Assembly (NCBI GenBank): GCA_016235605.1
Contig: JACRJW010000034.1
Span: forward strand, 1 to 38,334
Origin: Candidatus Uhrbacteria bacterium
GTDB taxonomy: Bacteria > Patescibacteriota > Patescibacteriia > UBA9934 > GWF2-40-263
Reading direction: 5' to 3'
Length of the DNA: 38,334 nucleotides
Shown: positions 1-8,508 of the stretch, piece after piece
How the letters are laid out: each line of letters opens with the position of its first letter
Numbering within the stretch: the first letter of the stretch is position 1
Program-made: the position numbers and the translations under genes
The notes under the pieces: generated by a model
Database searches by the model: none
Told to the model about the DNA's origin: nothing
What the model saw: only the letters and a program-made list of their open reading frames with translations

Positions 1-1
1 A

Positions 2-133
2 TACAATTATCGAGGAGTTTCCAAATATCATTTTCCGATGTATCTTAAAGAAGTGGAGTATCGCTTCAACCATCGCAACGACAATTTATTCAAACTATTT
101 ATGAGTATCTATTTTGGTTACGTTTCGCCCTAA
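2..133 (+). mobile_element. C-terminal fragment of an IS1595/ISXO2-like transposase, truncated by the window edge
   Basis: Frame from base 2 reads YNYRGVSKYHFPMYLKEVEYRFNHRNDNLFKLFMSIYFGYVSP*, resembling the C-terminus of ISXO2-like DDE transposases (YRGVS..HF..YL.E...R.N.R). Confidence 0.75.
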
Positions 134-157
134 TTACCAAAAATTAAAGACCCCTTT

Positions 158-271
158 GTCTTGGTGCCACTTCCTTGAGAGGCCACACCCGTTCCCATCT
201 CGAACACGGCCGTTAAGCTCTCAGGGGCCAATGGTAGTGCGATTGCGCGAGAGTAGGTAGGCGCCAGGACA
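158..271 (+). rRNA. rrf: 5S ribosomal RNA
   Basis: Conserved 5S core (ccacacccgttcccatctcgaacacggccgttaagc...ggccaatggtagtgc...gcgagagtaggtaggcgcc). Terminal helix gtcttggtgcc/ggcgccaggac extends into cccctttgtc/gacaaagggg followed by a T run. Confidence 0.95.
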
Positions 272-381
272 AAGGGGTTTTTTGATTTAAGATTTACCTA
301 CGTCTCGGTGGCTTTCCGACCTCCAGAGTTTCGTATCTCATTCAATTTTCAACAATCAATTAATTGCATTACAATGTTCGC

Positions 382-501
382 ATGGAACCTGAGGCAAAAA
401 AACCCTGTTACCTCTGCCAGATGTTCAAGACGGTTTTTGTTTTTACCTTTGGGGTGATGGTTGGCCTGGTGGCAGCGGTTATTTTTGGCGCCACGCGTTG
501 A
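382..501 (+). CDS. Small 39-aa single-pass membrane protein, hypothetical
   Basis: MEPEAKKPCYLCQMFKTVFVFTFGVMVGLVAAVIFGATR*: N-terminal CxxC plus one hydrophobic helix. Below the ORF-track length cutoff. TACAAT just upstream. Confidence 0.45.
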   Translation: MEPEAKKPCYLCQMFKTVFVFTFGVMVGLVAAVIFGATR

Positions 502-533
502 TCATGCTCGCCCAGGGCTGTCAATCTTGCCAA

Positions 534-571
534 AAAAACCGCAGAGTTTATGATGTCTGTGGTTTTTTCTT
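534..571. terminator. Bidirectional Rho-independent terminator-like hairpin
   Basis: aaaaaaccgcaga...tctgtggtttttt inverted repeat with A/T flanks. Confidence 0.7.
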
Positions 572-613
572 CTCACGACTAACGACAAGCTACAACCTAC
601 CGACCTCCTCATT

Positions 614-1372
614 ATGACCTTTCGATTCATCATCCTGGCCGCTGGCAAGGGAACGCGCATGAAGTCTCCCATTCCCAAAACCTTGACGCCCATTGGCGGT
701 AAGCCTATTTTGCAACACTTGTACGAGTCTATGCAGGCCTCAGGCGTCGACGGTGTTCCTGTCATTGTCGTGGGGCATGAACGTGAACAGCTGTGCTCAC
801 AGTTTGGTGGAGTGTGTGAGTACGTCGTCCAAGAAGAACAGTTGGGGACCGCACACGCGGTGAAGGTTTGTCGCGAGGTTGTCAATGATGCGGACGCGAT
901 TATTGTGCTCTACGGCGATCATCCGTTTGTCTCCGCCCGGACGCTTCGTGATCTAGCGCTGCTTCATGAAAACAAAAAGAGCGTGCTCACCATGATGACG
1001 ACCACGGTCCCGTCGTTTGAAGGATGGTATAGCGCCTACTTGCATTGGGGGCGTATTTTGCGAGACGTCCATGGACATATGATCGGCTCTCGAGAATACA
1101 AAGACGCGATGGAATCTGAGCGAGAGATCCGAGAAGTGAACCCATGCTTTTTCTGTTTCGAAACGAAGTGGTTGTGGGAGAATATCGGTCAGGTGAAAAA
1201 TCTGAATGTGAAACGGGAATATTATTTAACCGACTTGGTTGAGCTCGCTGTAGCGCAGGGCCATGAGATCGCCAGCATGTCGATTCCGCCTGAGGAGGCC
1301 GTGGGCATAAACACACCAGAGGAGCGTGAAATCGCGGAGGCCGTCCTCGCCAAACGTCATGTCAGCGCCTAA
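614..1372 (+). CDS. Nucleotidyltransferase, GlmU N-terminal domain-like (UDP-N-acetylglucosamine pyrophosphorylase type)
   Basis: LAAGKGTRMKSPIPKTLTPIGGKPIL motif and NTP-transferase fold residues. 252 aa, no left-handed beta-helix acetyltransferase domain. Confidence 0.85.
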   Translation: MTFRFIILAAGKGTRMKSPIPKTLTPIGGKPILQHLYESMQASGVDGVPVIVVGHEREQLCSQFGGVCEYVVQEEQLGTAHAVKVCREVVNDADAIIVLYGDHPFVSARTLRDLALLHENKKSVLTMMTTTVPSFEGWYSAYLHWGRILRDVHGHMIGSREYKDAMESEREIREVNPCFFCFETKWLWENIGQVKNLNVKREYYLTDLVELAVAQGHEIASMSIPPEEAVGINTPEEREIAEAVLAKRHVSA

Positions 1373-1922
1373 ATTGATTATCATTGGCGGCGCGCCTGCA
1401 ACAGGAAAAAGTGTGTTGGCAGAGCGCGTGGTTGAAGCAACGGGATTTGTCCGCGTGTCAAAAGATCTCCTGAAGGAACATCTTTTTGATGTGATCGAGT
1501 ATCGAGATCGTGAGTGGTCGCGCGAGCTTGGCGCCTTGGCGTTCCCTCTATTCATGGGGATCGTGGAGATGTATTTGAAACGTGGAGAATCTGTCATCAT
1601 GGATAATCCATTCATCCACTGGGCGGACTTGGAATGGTTTCGCCGGTTTGAAAAAAAGTACGGCGTCGAGTTCATCCAAGTGCATCTGACGGCGGATCCT
1701 GCCGTGTTACGTCGGCGTTTTATCGAACGCGCGCACATGCATCGACATCCGGGCCACAACGATGCCCTCGAAGACGTGTTGGAAGAATTTGAAACCAAGT
1801 GGTTCAACAAATCGTTCCTTCCCCTGCCGCTTTCAGGCAAAACAAAAATCGTAGACACGACGGATTTCGGTTCCGTGGACTATGATGAAATTCTGAAGTG
1901 GGTTTTATCGGGTGTCGCCTGA
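1359..1922 (+). CDS. P-loop ATPase/kinase (AAA/zeta-toxin-like fold), hypothetical
   Basis: IIIGGAPATGKSVLAERVV Walker A. ATG at 1359 overlaps the end of the upstream gene; the 1326 start in the track is less likely. Confidence 0.75.
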   Translation: MSAPKLIIIGGAPATGKSVLAERVVEATGFVRVSKDLLKEHLFDVIEYRDREWSRELGALAFPLFMGIVEMYLKRGESVIMDNPFIHWADLEWFRRFEKKYGVEFIQVHLTADPAVLRRRFIERAHMHRHPGHNDALEDVLEEFETKWFNKSFLPLPLSGKTKIVDTTDFGSVDYDEILKWVLSGVA

Positions 1923-2234
1923 GCCACCAATAACTCCGCGTTCTTTTCTTGATTGCAGCTTTTCCTTGTTGGCGAGCGCTATGCTATCGAGATCAAGATC
2001 AAGTTCGCTTGCGATGGCCGCCACGTACCACAGAACATCACCGAGTTCGGCCTTCAAGATTTCACGAAATTCTTCCGTGACCTCTCCCCCGTGATCTCGC
2101 ATGACTTTTTTGATCTTGTTGAGCACCTCGCCTGTTTCGCCTCCAAGTCCAAGCGCCGGATAGTACAAATTTTTTCCCGCGTCTGGATACAGAGCCGTCG
2201 TCTTGGCAAACGCTTGATAGTCAGAGAAATTCAT
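1905..2234 (-). CDS. MazG-like nucleotide pyrophosphohydrolase
   Basis: LGLGGETGEVLNKIKK...EELGDVLWYVA-type signature (ETGEV..K, ELGDVLWY). Confidence 0.85.
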   Translation of the reverse strand: MNFSDYQAFAKTTALYPDAGKNLYYPALGLGGETGEVLNKIKKVMRDHGGEVTEEFREILKAELGDVLWYVAAIASELDLDLDSIALANKEKLQSRKERGVIGGSGDTR

Positions 2235-2324
2235 AGATCACTATTTTATCATATCTACCCTTGTCGTTGACCACGGATAAGTCATTCGGTACCATACTAT
2301 ATGTAACTTTTAACGTAAACTCTT

Positions 2325-2603
2325 ATGTCTCACAAATATGATCTGCTTGCTCGTGAAGAGGTTGTCTCCATTCGCGGAATTCAAAGAAACCCTTTGCAAG
2401 CTCTGAAAGGATTTACCCGCGTGATCCGTGGTTCAAAGACAATTGGATTTTTTTTGTCGAATGAAGAGATGGACAATTTGTTTGAGGATCTTGAGGCTGC
2501 AGCCAGCCATGAATTGTGTTCGCGCGTGAAGGAAGCACGCAGATCTCTGAAAAAATCTGACCTCGTTAGCCTAGAGAATGTCGCAGCCATGTATGGGGTT
2601 TGA
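2325..2603 (+). CDS. Antitoxin-like protein of a type II toxin-antitoxin pair
   Basis: 92-aa ORF immediately upstream of and overlapping a RelE/ParE-like ORF; Phd/RelB-like size and position. Confidence 0.6.
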   Translation: MSHKYDLLAREEVVSIRGIQRNPLQALKGFTRVIRGSKTIGFFLSNEEMDNLFEDLEAAASHELCSRVKEARRSLKKSDLVSLENVAAMYGV

Positions 2604-2858
2604 ATTGGTTTTGCATAAAAAAGCTTTAAGAGATCTCAGTCATCTGTCGCCTGATATTGCTGGAAGGATCATCGAAAAGCTTCGTTGGTTTGCTCAACAA
2701 GATTCAATACTCCCCTATGCTGTCAGGATGAAGAATTCGGCGTCTGGAGACGTTCGTTTTCGTATGGTGAGTATCGAGCGATCGCCTTAGTTGAAGTTCA
2801 CATTGAAAGGATTGTGATCCTGTCAATTGGTCACCGACGCGAAATTTATCAAAGGTGA
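2593..2858 (+). pseudogene. RelE/ParE-family toxin disrupted by a -1 frameshift near 2760-2763
   Basis: MGFELVLHKKALRDLSHLSPDIAGRIIEKL...SGDVRFR, then in the other frame YGEYRAIALVEVHIERIVILSIGHRREIYQR*, a typical RelE C-terminus. Restored by adding one T (cgt ttt cgt [t]at ggt). Confidence 0.8.
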
Positions 2859-2859
2859 T

Positions 2860-4131
2860 ATGCGCTTCATCGTCGACTGGCATGTGCATTCAAAATATTC
2901 TCGAGCATGCTCGAAGGAATTGGTGTTGCCGACGATTGCGAGTTGGTGTGAACGGAAAGGAATCGATATTGTGGCAACCGGTGACTGGACGCATCCGGAG
3001 TGGTTCAAACATTTGCAAGAGAATCTTGTGGAAGTGCGACAAGGAATTTATTCCCTTCGTCCAGCAACCAGCTACCAACGAGCTGCTATCCATTTCATGC
3101 TCGTGACCGAGCTTAGTCAGATTTACAAAAAAGGCGACAAGACACGACGCATTCATAACCTTGTCTTTTCTCCCTCTTTGGAAACGTGTGAGAACGTGAA
3201 TGCAGAACTTGCGCGGCGAGGATTCAATCTGAAAGCCGATGGCCGGCCAATTCTTGGAATCGACTCGGAGGATCTCTACAAACTTTTGAAAGACATCGAC
3301 GAGCGAATTATCGTGGTTCCAGCGCACGCGTGGACGCCGTGGTATGCGATTTTTGGGAGCAAATCCGGTTTCAACGCGATTGAAGAATGTTTTGGCGAGA
3401 TGAGCAAGGAGATCTACGCCATTGAAACAGGACTTTCGTCAGATCCAAGAATGAACTGGCAGTTGTCGCAACTCGATTCTGTCGTGATGGTTTCCAATTC
3501 CGATGCGCACTCACCACGCAATCTTGGACGCGAGGCAAATGTGTTTGAGTTTGATACACCACCGACCTACGATGAGTTTGTGCGCGTCCTGAAAGAACAA
3601 GACGCTACGCGATTCAAGTACACGATCGAATTTTTTCCCGAAGAAGGCAAGTATCACTTCGATGGCTGTGCGGCGTGTGGGTTCTCGTGTGATCCAAAAG
3701 AATCGAGACGTCAGGGTGGGCGCTGTCCGTCTTGCAAGCGTCCGCTCACGCTTGGAGTGCATCATCGTGTTGAGGAGCTTGCTGATCGTGATGCCCAATC
3801 GGTTGCCTCCCGAAAGATTCCTTTCAAATCCATTGTCCCGCTCGCGGAGATTCTTGCGGAGTGCTATGGCGTGAGCTCTGTCTCTTCCAAAAAAGTTGAA
3901 GAGGAGTATCTGCACCTCACGAAGGATCTTGCCAATGAGTTCACGCTTTTGCTCGATACGCCGATAGCGGACATTGAACGATTTGCCCATGCGCCGTGTT
4001 TGGCACAGGCCATCGGTCGTGTCCGAGCTGGACAGGTCGAAATCAAACCAGGGTACGATGGCATCTATGGGACCGTCCGCGTTTTTGGGGGAGATGGACC
4101 TCCACAGCCAAAACAATCAAACTTGTTGTAA
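2860..4131 (+). CDS. PHP-domain nuclease, Endonuclease Q-like
   Basis: MRFIVDWHVHSKYSRACSKEL...GIDIVATGDWTHPEW...SNSDAHSPRNLGREA, plus zinc finger CAACGFSCDPKESRRQGGRCPSCKRPL. ATG at 2860 follows the toxin stop directly. Confidence 0.85.
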   Translation: MRFIVDWHVHSKYSRACSKELVLPTIASWCERKGIDIVATGDWTHPEWFKHLQENLVEVRQGIYSLRPATSYQRAAIHFMLVTELSQIYKKGDKTRRIHNLVFSPSLETCENVNAELARRGFNLKADGRPILGIDSEDLYKLLKDIDERIIVVPAHAWTPWYAIFGSKSGFNAIEECFGEMSKEIYAIETGLSSDPRMNWQLSQLDSVVMVSNSDAHSPRNLGREANVFEFDTPPTYDEFVRVLKEQDATRFKYTIEFFPEEGKYHFDGCAACGFSCDPKESRRQGGRCPSCKRPLTLGVHHRVEELADRDAQSVASRKIPFKSIVPLAEILAECYGVSSVSSKKVEEEYLHLTKDLANEFTLLLDTPIADIERFAHAPCLAQAIGRVRAGQVEIKPGYDGIYGTVRVFGGDGPPQPKQSNLL

Positions 4132-4137
4132 AACAAA

Positions 4138-4172
4138 ATACTCCCCGTCGCGTCAGGGAGAGTATTTTTTGA
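4138..4172. terminator. Terminator hairpin between EndoQ-like gene and micro-ORF (bidirectional)
   Basis: aaaatactccccgtcgcgtcagggagagtatttttt inverted repeat. Confidence 0.7.
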
Positions 4173-4176
4173 AAAC

Positions 4177-4248
4177 TTACGAGCGCTTCTTGGACTTCTT
4201 TGCGGCCTTGCGCTTTGGTGCGCGTCTCTTAGCCTTCTTTTTTGCCAT
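4177..4248 (-). CDS. 23-aa Lys/Arg-rich micro-protein
   Basis: MAKKKAKRRAPKRKAAKKSKKRS*. Strong Shine-Dalgarno ggaggtgatt 11 nt upstream of ATG; terminator hairpin directly downstream. Confidence 0.65.
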   Translation of the reverse strand: MAKKKAKRRAPKRKAAKKSKKRS

Positions 4249-4418
4249 AGTGAGTTCTGAATCACCTCCCTCACCTCGCTTGCGCGAGACAAGTCAGAAC
4301 CTTGTTGGTTCCTCCTGAGGTGGAATGTTAACGTGCTCGATCGAGCACTGCACACAAATTAAAGTCGTGCAGTAGATGTCGTCGACGAAAGGACGCGCTT
4401 GCGGCGAGCGATGGATGT

Positions 4419-4447
4419 ATTGTAAAGCAAATATTTTTTTGCAACAA
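4419..4447 (-). promoter_or_regulatory. Candidate sigma70-like promoter for the micro-ORF transcript
   Basis: Minus strand TTGTTG-17 nt-TACAAT. Confidence 0.5.
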
Positions 4448-4547
4448 GAGGAGAAGAGAATTTTTTTTGTCGTGTAATCATGATGTGGGGTCGTGAGGAA
4501 TTTTTTTCGACATGCGTCATTTTGATTCGTTCAAACGCCTAGTGACT

Positions 4548-5858
4548 TCATGATTCCAAAACGTTTACCGGTGCGCCGACCTGCGCCCACTCATAGATCC
4601 ACTTCATGTCTTCCAAGGACACGTTCACACAACCATGGCTCATCGGGTGACCGAAATTGTTGTGCCACGGCGCATAGTGAATGTAGATGTGCGGATAGAA
4701 CCGCAAGTTATACGGAACCCATCCCAAATCGTAGTTGTACGGACTCCCATCTCCGTAAAACCAGGCGTAGTGGACGAGCGGAAGTTTGGCTAAAATACGG
4801 TGATTTCCAAGCGGAGTGGTGTTATTTTTTCCACTGGAGATGAGAAAACTATTTTGCAAAATGCCTTCCTCCCAGGCGTACAAACGTTGCTGGGAAATAT
4901 CGACGACAATGCTCTGTGGATCTGTTGAAGATGCAAATAATTTTCGCCCTTGGCTGTAGATGACCTGTGTTCCATCTGTAGCGAGTATGAGACTTCCGTG
5001 TGCGACATCGAGTGACTGCAAGGTATCTTGCGTGAGGTCATACAGGAGTCCGCCGTCCGTTGTTGAGAGGACGACCTGATCGTTGAAGACGACCAGAGAC
5101 ATCACGCCAAGCGCATTGAGAGGAAAAATTTTTTCCTCTGTCACCGTGGGTGAGCTGTGGATAACTAGATGCTTCACGGTCGGTGTTTGTGTGTGCTGTT
5201 GCGCGACGATGAGTTCACCATCATACACGGTGCCCACAAGACCTGATCGGTCACTTTCATGAAACGCAAAAAAATTTTCTGTCATCTGCATATCCCCAGC
5301 GTCCCAACTCCACACACGGACGTGAGGACCACCACCGGGGCCAGGAAGCGTCACGAGTTCAGCCGTGCCGTCTCCCGTCAGATCGCCACAGGCGAGATTC
5401 ACTCCCGCCCGAAACGATTCTTCGTACGCAAAAAATCCTCCTCGATCGATCGCCTCTCCCATCGCGTTCCAGACACGAACGTGCGGACCGCCTCCGCGTT
5501 GCGGCGCGGTGACGATTTCATTGACGCCGTCGCCGGTGAGATCGCAGGCAATGACATTCACGCCCACTCCCAAGGTCGATGCGTAGGCGAGGAAACTTCC
5601 AACCTGCGAACCGTCTTGTCGCAAGACCATCACGCGCGGCTCAGACCCAAGTCCTGCTCCCACGATGATTTCTGGGATGCCGTCTGTCCCAAGATCTGCA
5701 AGTGCCAGACTCACCCCACCCACGTCATCGCCCACAGGGAATGCAAATAAAGTCTTTCCGTCAAAAGATTTGATGGTGACCGATTGAGGATGGGAGGCAA
5801 GAGCGATTCGCCCAGGTGAGACCAGAAGAGCGACAACAGTGATCAGAACCAGGAAGCG
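4548..5858 (-). CDS. L,D-transpeptidase (YkuD) with N-terminal FG-GAP/beta-propeller-like repeats, secreted
   Basis: Signal peptide MRFLVLITVVALLVSPGRIALA; repeated DLTGDGxxEIVTxPxxGGGPHVRVW units; YkuD motif HGCVNVSLEDMKWIYEW. Start placed at MRFLV because the longer ORF runs into the tRNA. Confidence 0.88.
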   Translation of the reverse strand, partial: RFLVLITVVALLVSPGRIALASHPQSVTIKSFDGKTLFAFPVGDDVGGVSLALADLGTDGIPEIIVGAGLGSEPRVMVLRQDGSQVGSFLAYASTLGVGVNVIACDLTGDGVNEIVTAPQRGGGPHVRVWNAMGEAIDRGGFFAYEESFRAGVNLACGDLTGDGTAELVTLPGPGGGPHVRVWSWDAGDMQMTENFFAFHESDRSGLVGTVYDGELIVAQQHTQTPTVKHLVIHSSPTVTEEKIFPLNALGVMSLVVFNDQVVLSTTDGGLLYDLTQDTLQSLDVAHGSLILATDGTQVIYSQGRKLFASSTDPQSIVVDISQQRLYAWEEGILQNSFLISSGKNNTTPLGNHRILAKLPLVHYAWFYGDGSPYNYDLGWVPYNLRFYPHIYIHYAPWHNNFGHPMSHGCVNVSLEDMKWIYEWAQVGAPVNVLES

Positions 5859-5893
5859 CATACCCACGTATGATAACAAAAAACCGCACAGGA

Positions 5894-5969
5894 TGGTGGA
5901 CCAATGGGGATTCGAACCCCAGACCCCCGCCTTGCAAAGGCGATGCTCTACCAACTGAGCTATTGGCCC
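5894..5969 (-). tRNA. tRNA-Ala (TGC)
   Basis: GGGCCAATAGCTCAGTTGGTAGAGCATCGCCTTTGCAAGGCGGGGGTCTGGGGTTCGAATCCCCATTGGTCCACCA: full cloverleaf, anticodon TGC, encoded CCA. Confidence 0.97.
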
Positions 5970-6037
5970 ATCAACCTGTGTGGCTTTTTGGACGGCGCAA
6001 TCGTATCAATGTTGAAGGCCCATGTCAACCGCATCGT

Positions 6038-6066
6038 TTGACAAAACCGCCGGTTTCCTGTATCTT
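6038..6066 (+). promoter_or_regulatory. sigma70-like promoter
   Basis: TTGACA-17 nt-TATCTT upstream of the 6106 gene. Confidence 0.7.
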
Positions 6067-6105
6067 TTTTCAGTTCTGAGGAATGTTCCTCGGACAGGAG
6101 GCTGA

Positions 6106-7509
6106 ATGTTTACGCACTACCACCCCCTCAAAGGGGTTTTGCTGCTGTTCACCTCGATGCTCGTGCTGATCCTCTGGGTGCGCGCGTGCGACACGACGGA
6201 GAAATCCGCCAACAAGATCGATCCCTTCGCCTCACCGCTTCCTGTGATTGCAGTGGCGATCGACGGCCACACCGCATTCGTTCCGCCTGGCCCACCGCGC
6301 CTGAGGGACGTCCCTGTCCATCTGCAGGACGCCATCCGCATGGGAGTGGCGCGTGTCACTGCGGCGCGACTCGACAAGGAACAATGCGTGCCTTCCCACA
6401 TCCTCCAGCTGGGCTGGAGACGGTGCTTGGGTGACTACCTTGTCGCGGCCGTGGACGAGGACAACTCCTTGGAGGTGATCGAGGTCTACGGCGGCAAGCC
6501 TTCGCGTCCAGGCTTTACCGTCGCGTGCGAGCGTGAGGGGGCGTGCGATGGCGGCGTGAATCCTCCGTTCATCATCTCGACGCCGCCAGGCTGGACAGTG
6601 GTCGCGATCCGCACAGCCGTGCTGGACAAGGACGGGACGGACGGCATCGGAGCGGCTGTCTACATCCCGTACTCCACGCGCCTCAACGACCAGGAGCTTC
6701 GCACCGCCGGAGTGGAATACTTGCGCGACGCGGTCTTGGCCGCGTTCTACGAGTTGCGTGCCAAGGACGTGCGGAGCCAGTTTATTCCAGGCAAGTACGT
6801 CACCGACTTCGGCACGCCGGACCACGTGATCGCGCTCATCTTGACCGAGCAGATGTACTCGGACAAGTGGTTTGCCGATGGCGGCGATGTGGAAAGGCTC
6901 GAGATGCTCGATCGCGCGCTGGTCACCTTGGGGCTCAATCGCTGGCGGAGCTACCAGTACACGGCTTCCTGGGCTGGAGCCCGTGGGATCGGACAGATCG
7001 TTGGCGATCCCTACAAGGCGATCCGCAGCCAATATCCGCGTGCGGAACTCCCTGCGGATTCGATCAAGGGCCGCACAGACCATCACACCAGCATCAAGGC
7101 GATGATTGCGCATACGGACGCGGAGCTTTGGACATTCAAAGGTGATGAGGAAGCCGGCCATCGCGCGTTCCTCCTTGGCAACGACTGGGAGCGTCAACTG
7201 GTCTTCGCCGCCGGTTACAACGCGAATGTCGCCACCGTGCATCACGTGATCCACGAGTGCAAGCAGCGTTGGCGTGAAAATGGCTGTGGGGCAACCTGCG
7301 CCACGGATGCCAAGACGTGCGTCGAGCTTCCTGAGGAGACGCGTCTGTACCTCACGAAGTACGAATGGATCTACAAGGTCCTTTTCGACGCTGACTTCCG
7401 TGGCAAGGTGGAGGCTCAGGTTTGGCCAACACTCGCCGATCAGGCGCGTGCACGAGAAGTCGAATACGAACAACGCCACCCGAAGGTGGCGAGCTCGGCG
7501 GCGAACTAA
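6106..7509 (+). CDS. Membrane-anchored divergent lytic-transglycosylase-like (SLT fold) protein
   Basis: N-terminal TM/signal anchor; ILTEQMYSDKW, GARGIGQI (compare GA.GLMQ), AAGYNANVATV (compare AAYNAG), ETRLYLTKYEWIYKVL. SD aggagg before ATG. Confidence 0.65.
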   Translation: MFTHYHPLKGVLLLFTSMLVLILWVRACDTTEKSANKIDPFASPLPVIAVAIDGHTAFVPPGPPRLRDVPVHLQDAIRMGVARVTAARLDKEQCVPSHILQLGWRRCLGDYLVAAVDEDNSLEVIEVYGGKPSRPGFTVACEREGACDGGVNPPFIISTPPGWTVVAIRTAVLDKDGTDGIGAAVYIPYSTRLNDQELRTAGVEYLRDAVLAAFYELRAKDVRSQFIPGKYVTDFGTPDHVIALILTEQMYSDKWFADGGDVERLEMLDRALVTLGLNRWRSYQYTASWAGARGIGQIVGDPYKAIRSQYPRAELPADSIKGRTDHHTSIKAMIAHTDAELWTFKGDEEAGHRAFLLGNDWERQLVFAAGYNANVATVHHVIHECKQRWRENGCGATCATDAKTCVELPEETRLYLTKYEWIYKVLFDADFRGKVEAQVWPTLADQARAREVEYEQRHPKVASSAAN

Positions 7510-7521
7510 GATTCGTCGCTT

Positions 7522-8508
7522 TTAAATTTGATTTGGCGGTCGTTTGCCGTTCAAGAAAGCAAGGATATTTTGTGCAGCCGTACGGCTCATGGCTTGGCGT
7601 GTCTCAACGGTGGCAGAGGCGGTGTGCGGAGTAAGAATGACGTTCCAGGCGTGTTGCAAATATTGTGCGTCGTTTTTGCGTCTAGCGAATGCTGGCTCTC
7701 CTTCAAAGACATCGAGCGCGGCGCCGGCAATGTGTTTTGATCTGAGAGCTCGCACGAGCGCGGCGGAGTCGACAATGGGACCGCGAGCCGTGTTGATCAG
7801 GAAGGCTGTGGGTTTCATGAGAGCGAACGCGGCGTCGTTCATGAGATGGTGTGTTGTTGGTAGCAGAGGGACGTGAAGGGAGACAAAATCAGATTCGCGC
7901 AGGAGCTGTTCTTTTGATCTGAATTTTGCGCCAAAGGATTTTTCAAAATCAGCGTTTCGTTTCACGTCTGTGTACAGGATCTTCATGCCGAATCCACTTG
8001 CAAGTCGGCGCGCAACCATCGTCCCGATGTTGCCAGTACCGATGAGGCCGAGCGTTTTTCCCATGAGGTCTGTGCCCAACAAGAGCTCTGGCTCCCAGCC
8101 TTTGTATTGTCCAGAACGCGTGAAATGATCTGACTCGACAACGCGATGAGCGAGGGCGAACATGAGAGCGATCGTATGCTCTGCAACTGTTTCGGAGATT
8201 TGAGGGCAGGCTGCATTGGTCACCGTAATGCCACGCTTCTTCGCTTCAGCAAGGTCGATATTGTCGAACCCAACCGCGTAGTTGGCGATCATCTTGAGCG
8301 ACGGCCCGGAGTATTCCATGACCGCCTTGTCGATTTTTTCCGTGAGGATCGAGAGGATGATGTTTGCTCCTTTCACACCGCGCAAAAGTTCTTTTCGCGT
8401 GATGACGCGATTCTTTGGAAAGACGGTGAGCCTTACGTGCTTGCTGGCTTTGAGGAGCCTGATTCCCTCATCAGGAATCTTTCTAGTCACGAAAACGTTG
8501 TACATCAT
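7522..8508 (-). CDS. D-isomer-specific 2-hydroxyacid dehydrogenase
   Basis: LIGTGNIGTMVARR Rossmann motif; NTARGPIVDSAALVRAL; DVFEGEP. Confidence 0.93.
   Translation of the reverse strand: MMYNVFVTRKIPDEGIRLLKASKHVRLTVFPKNRVITRKELLRGVKGANIILSILTEKIDKAVMEYSGPSLKMIANYAVGFDNIDLAEAKKRGITVTNAACPQISETVAEHTIALMFALAHRVVESDHFTRSGQYKGWEPELLLGTDLMGKTLGLIGTGNIGTMVARRLASGFGMKILYTDVKRNADFEKSFGAKFRSKEQLLRESDFVSLHVPLLPTTHHLMNDAAFALMKPTAFLINTARGPIVDSAALVRALRSKHIAGAALDVFEGEPAFARRKNDAQYLQHAWNVILTPHTASATVETRQAMSRTAAQNILAFLNGKRPPNQI

Noticed and set aside
1226-1858. 210-aa minus-strand ORF
   Set aside because: Antisense to two well-supported genes (nucleotidyltransferase and P-loop kinase).
2578-2790. 70-aa ORF as a complete protein
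   Set aside because: It is the N-terminal part of a RelE-like toxin; the family C-terminus continues in the -1 frame.
5859-5954. N-terminal extension of the L,D-transpeptidase ORF
   Set aside because: It reads through the tRNA-Ala gene; the signal peptide start at MRFLV (5858) is the plausible start.
6232-7479. 415-aa minus-strand ORF opposite the 6106 gene
   Set aside because: Shadow ORF of a GC-rich coding region; no domain motifs, while the + strand has signal anchor, SD, promoter and SLT-like motifs.
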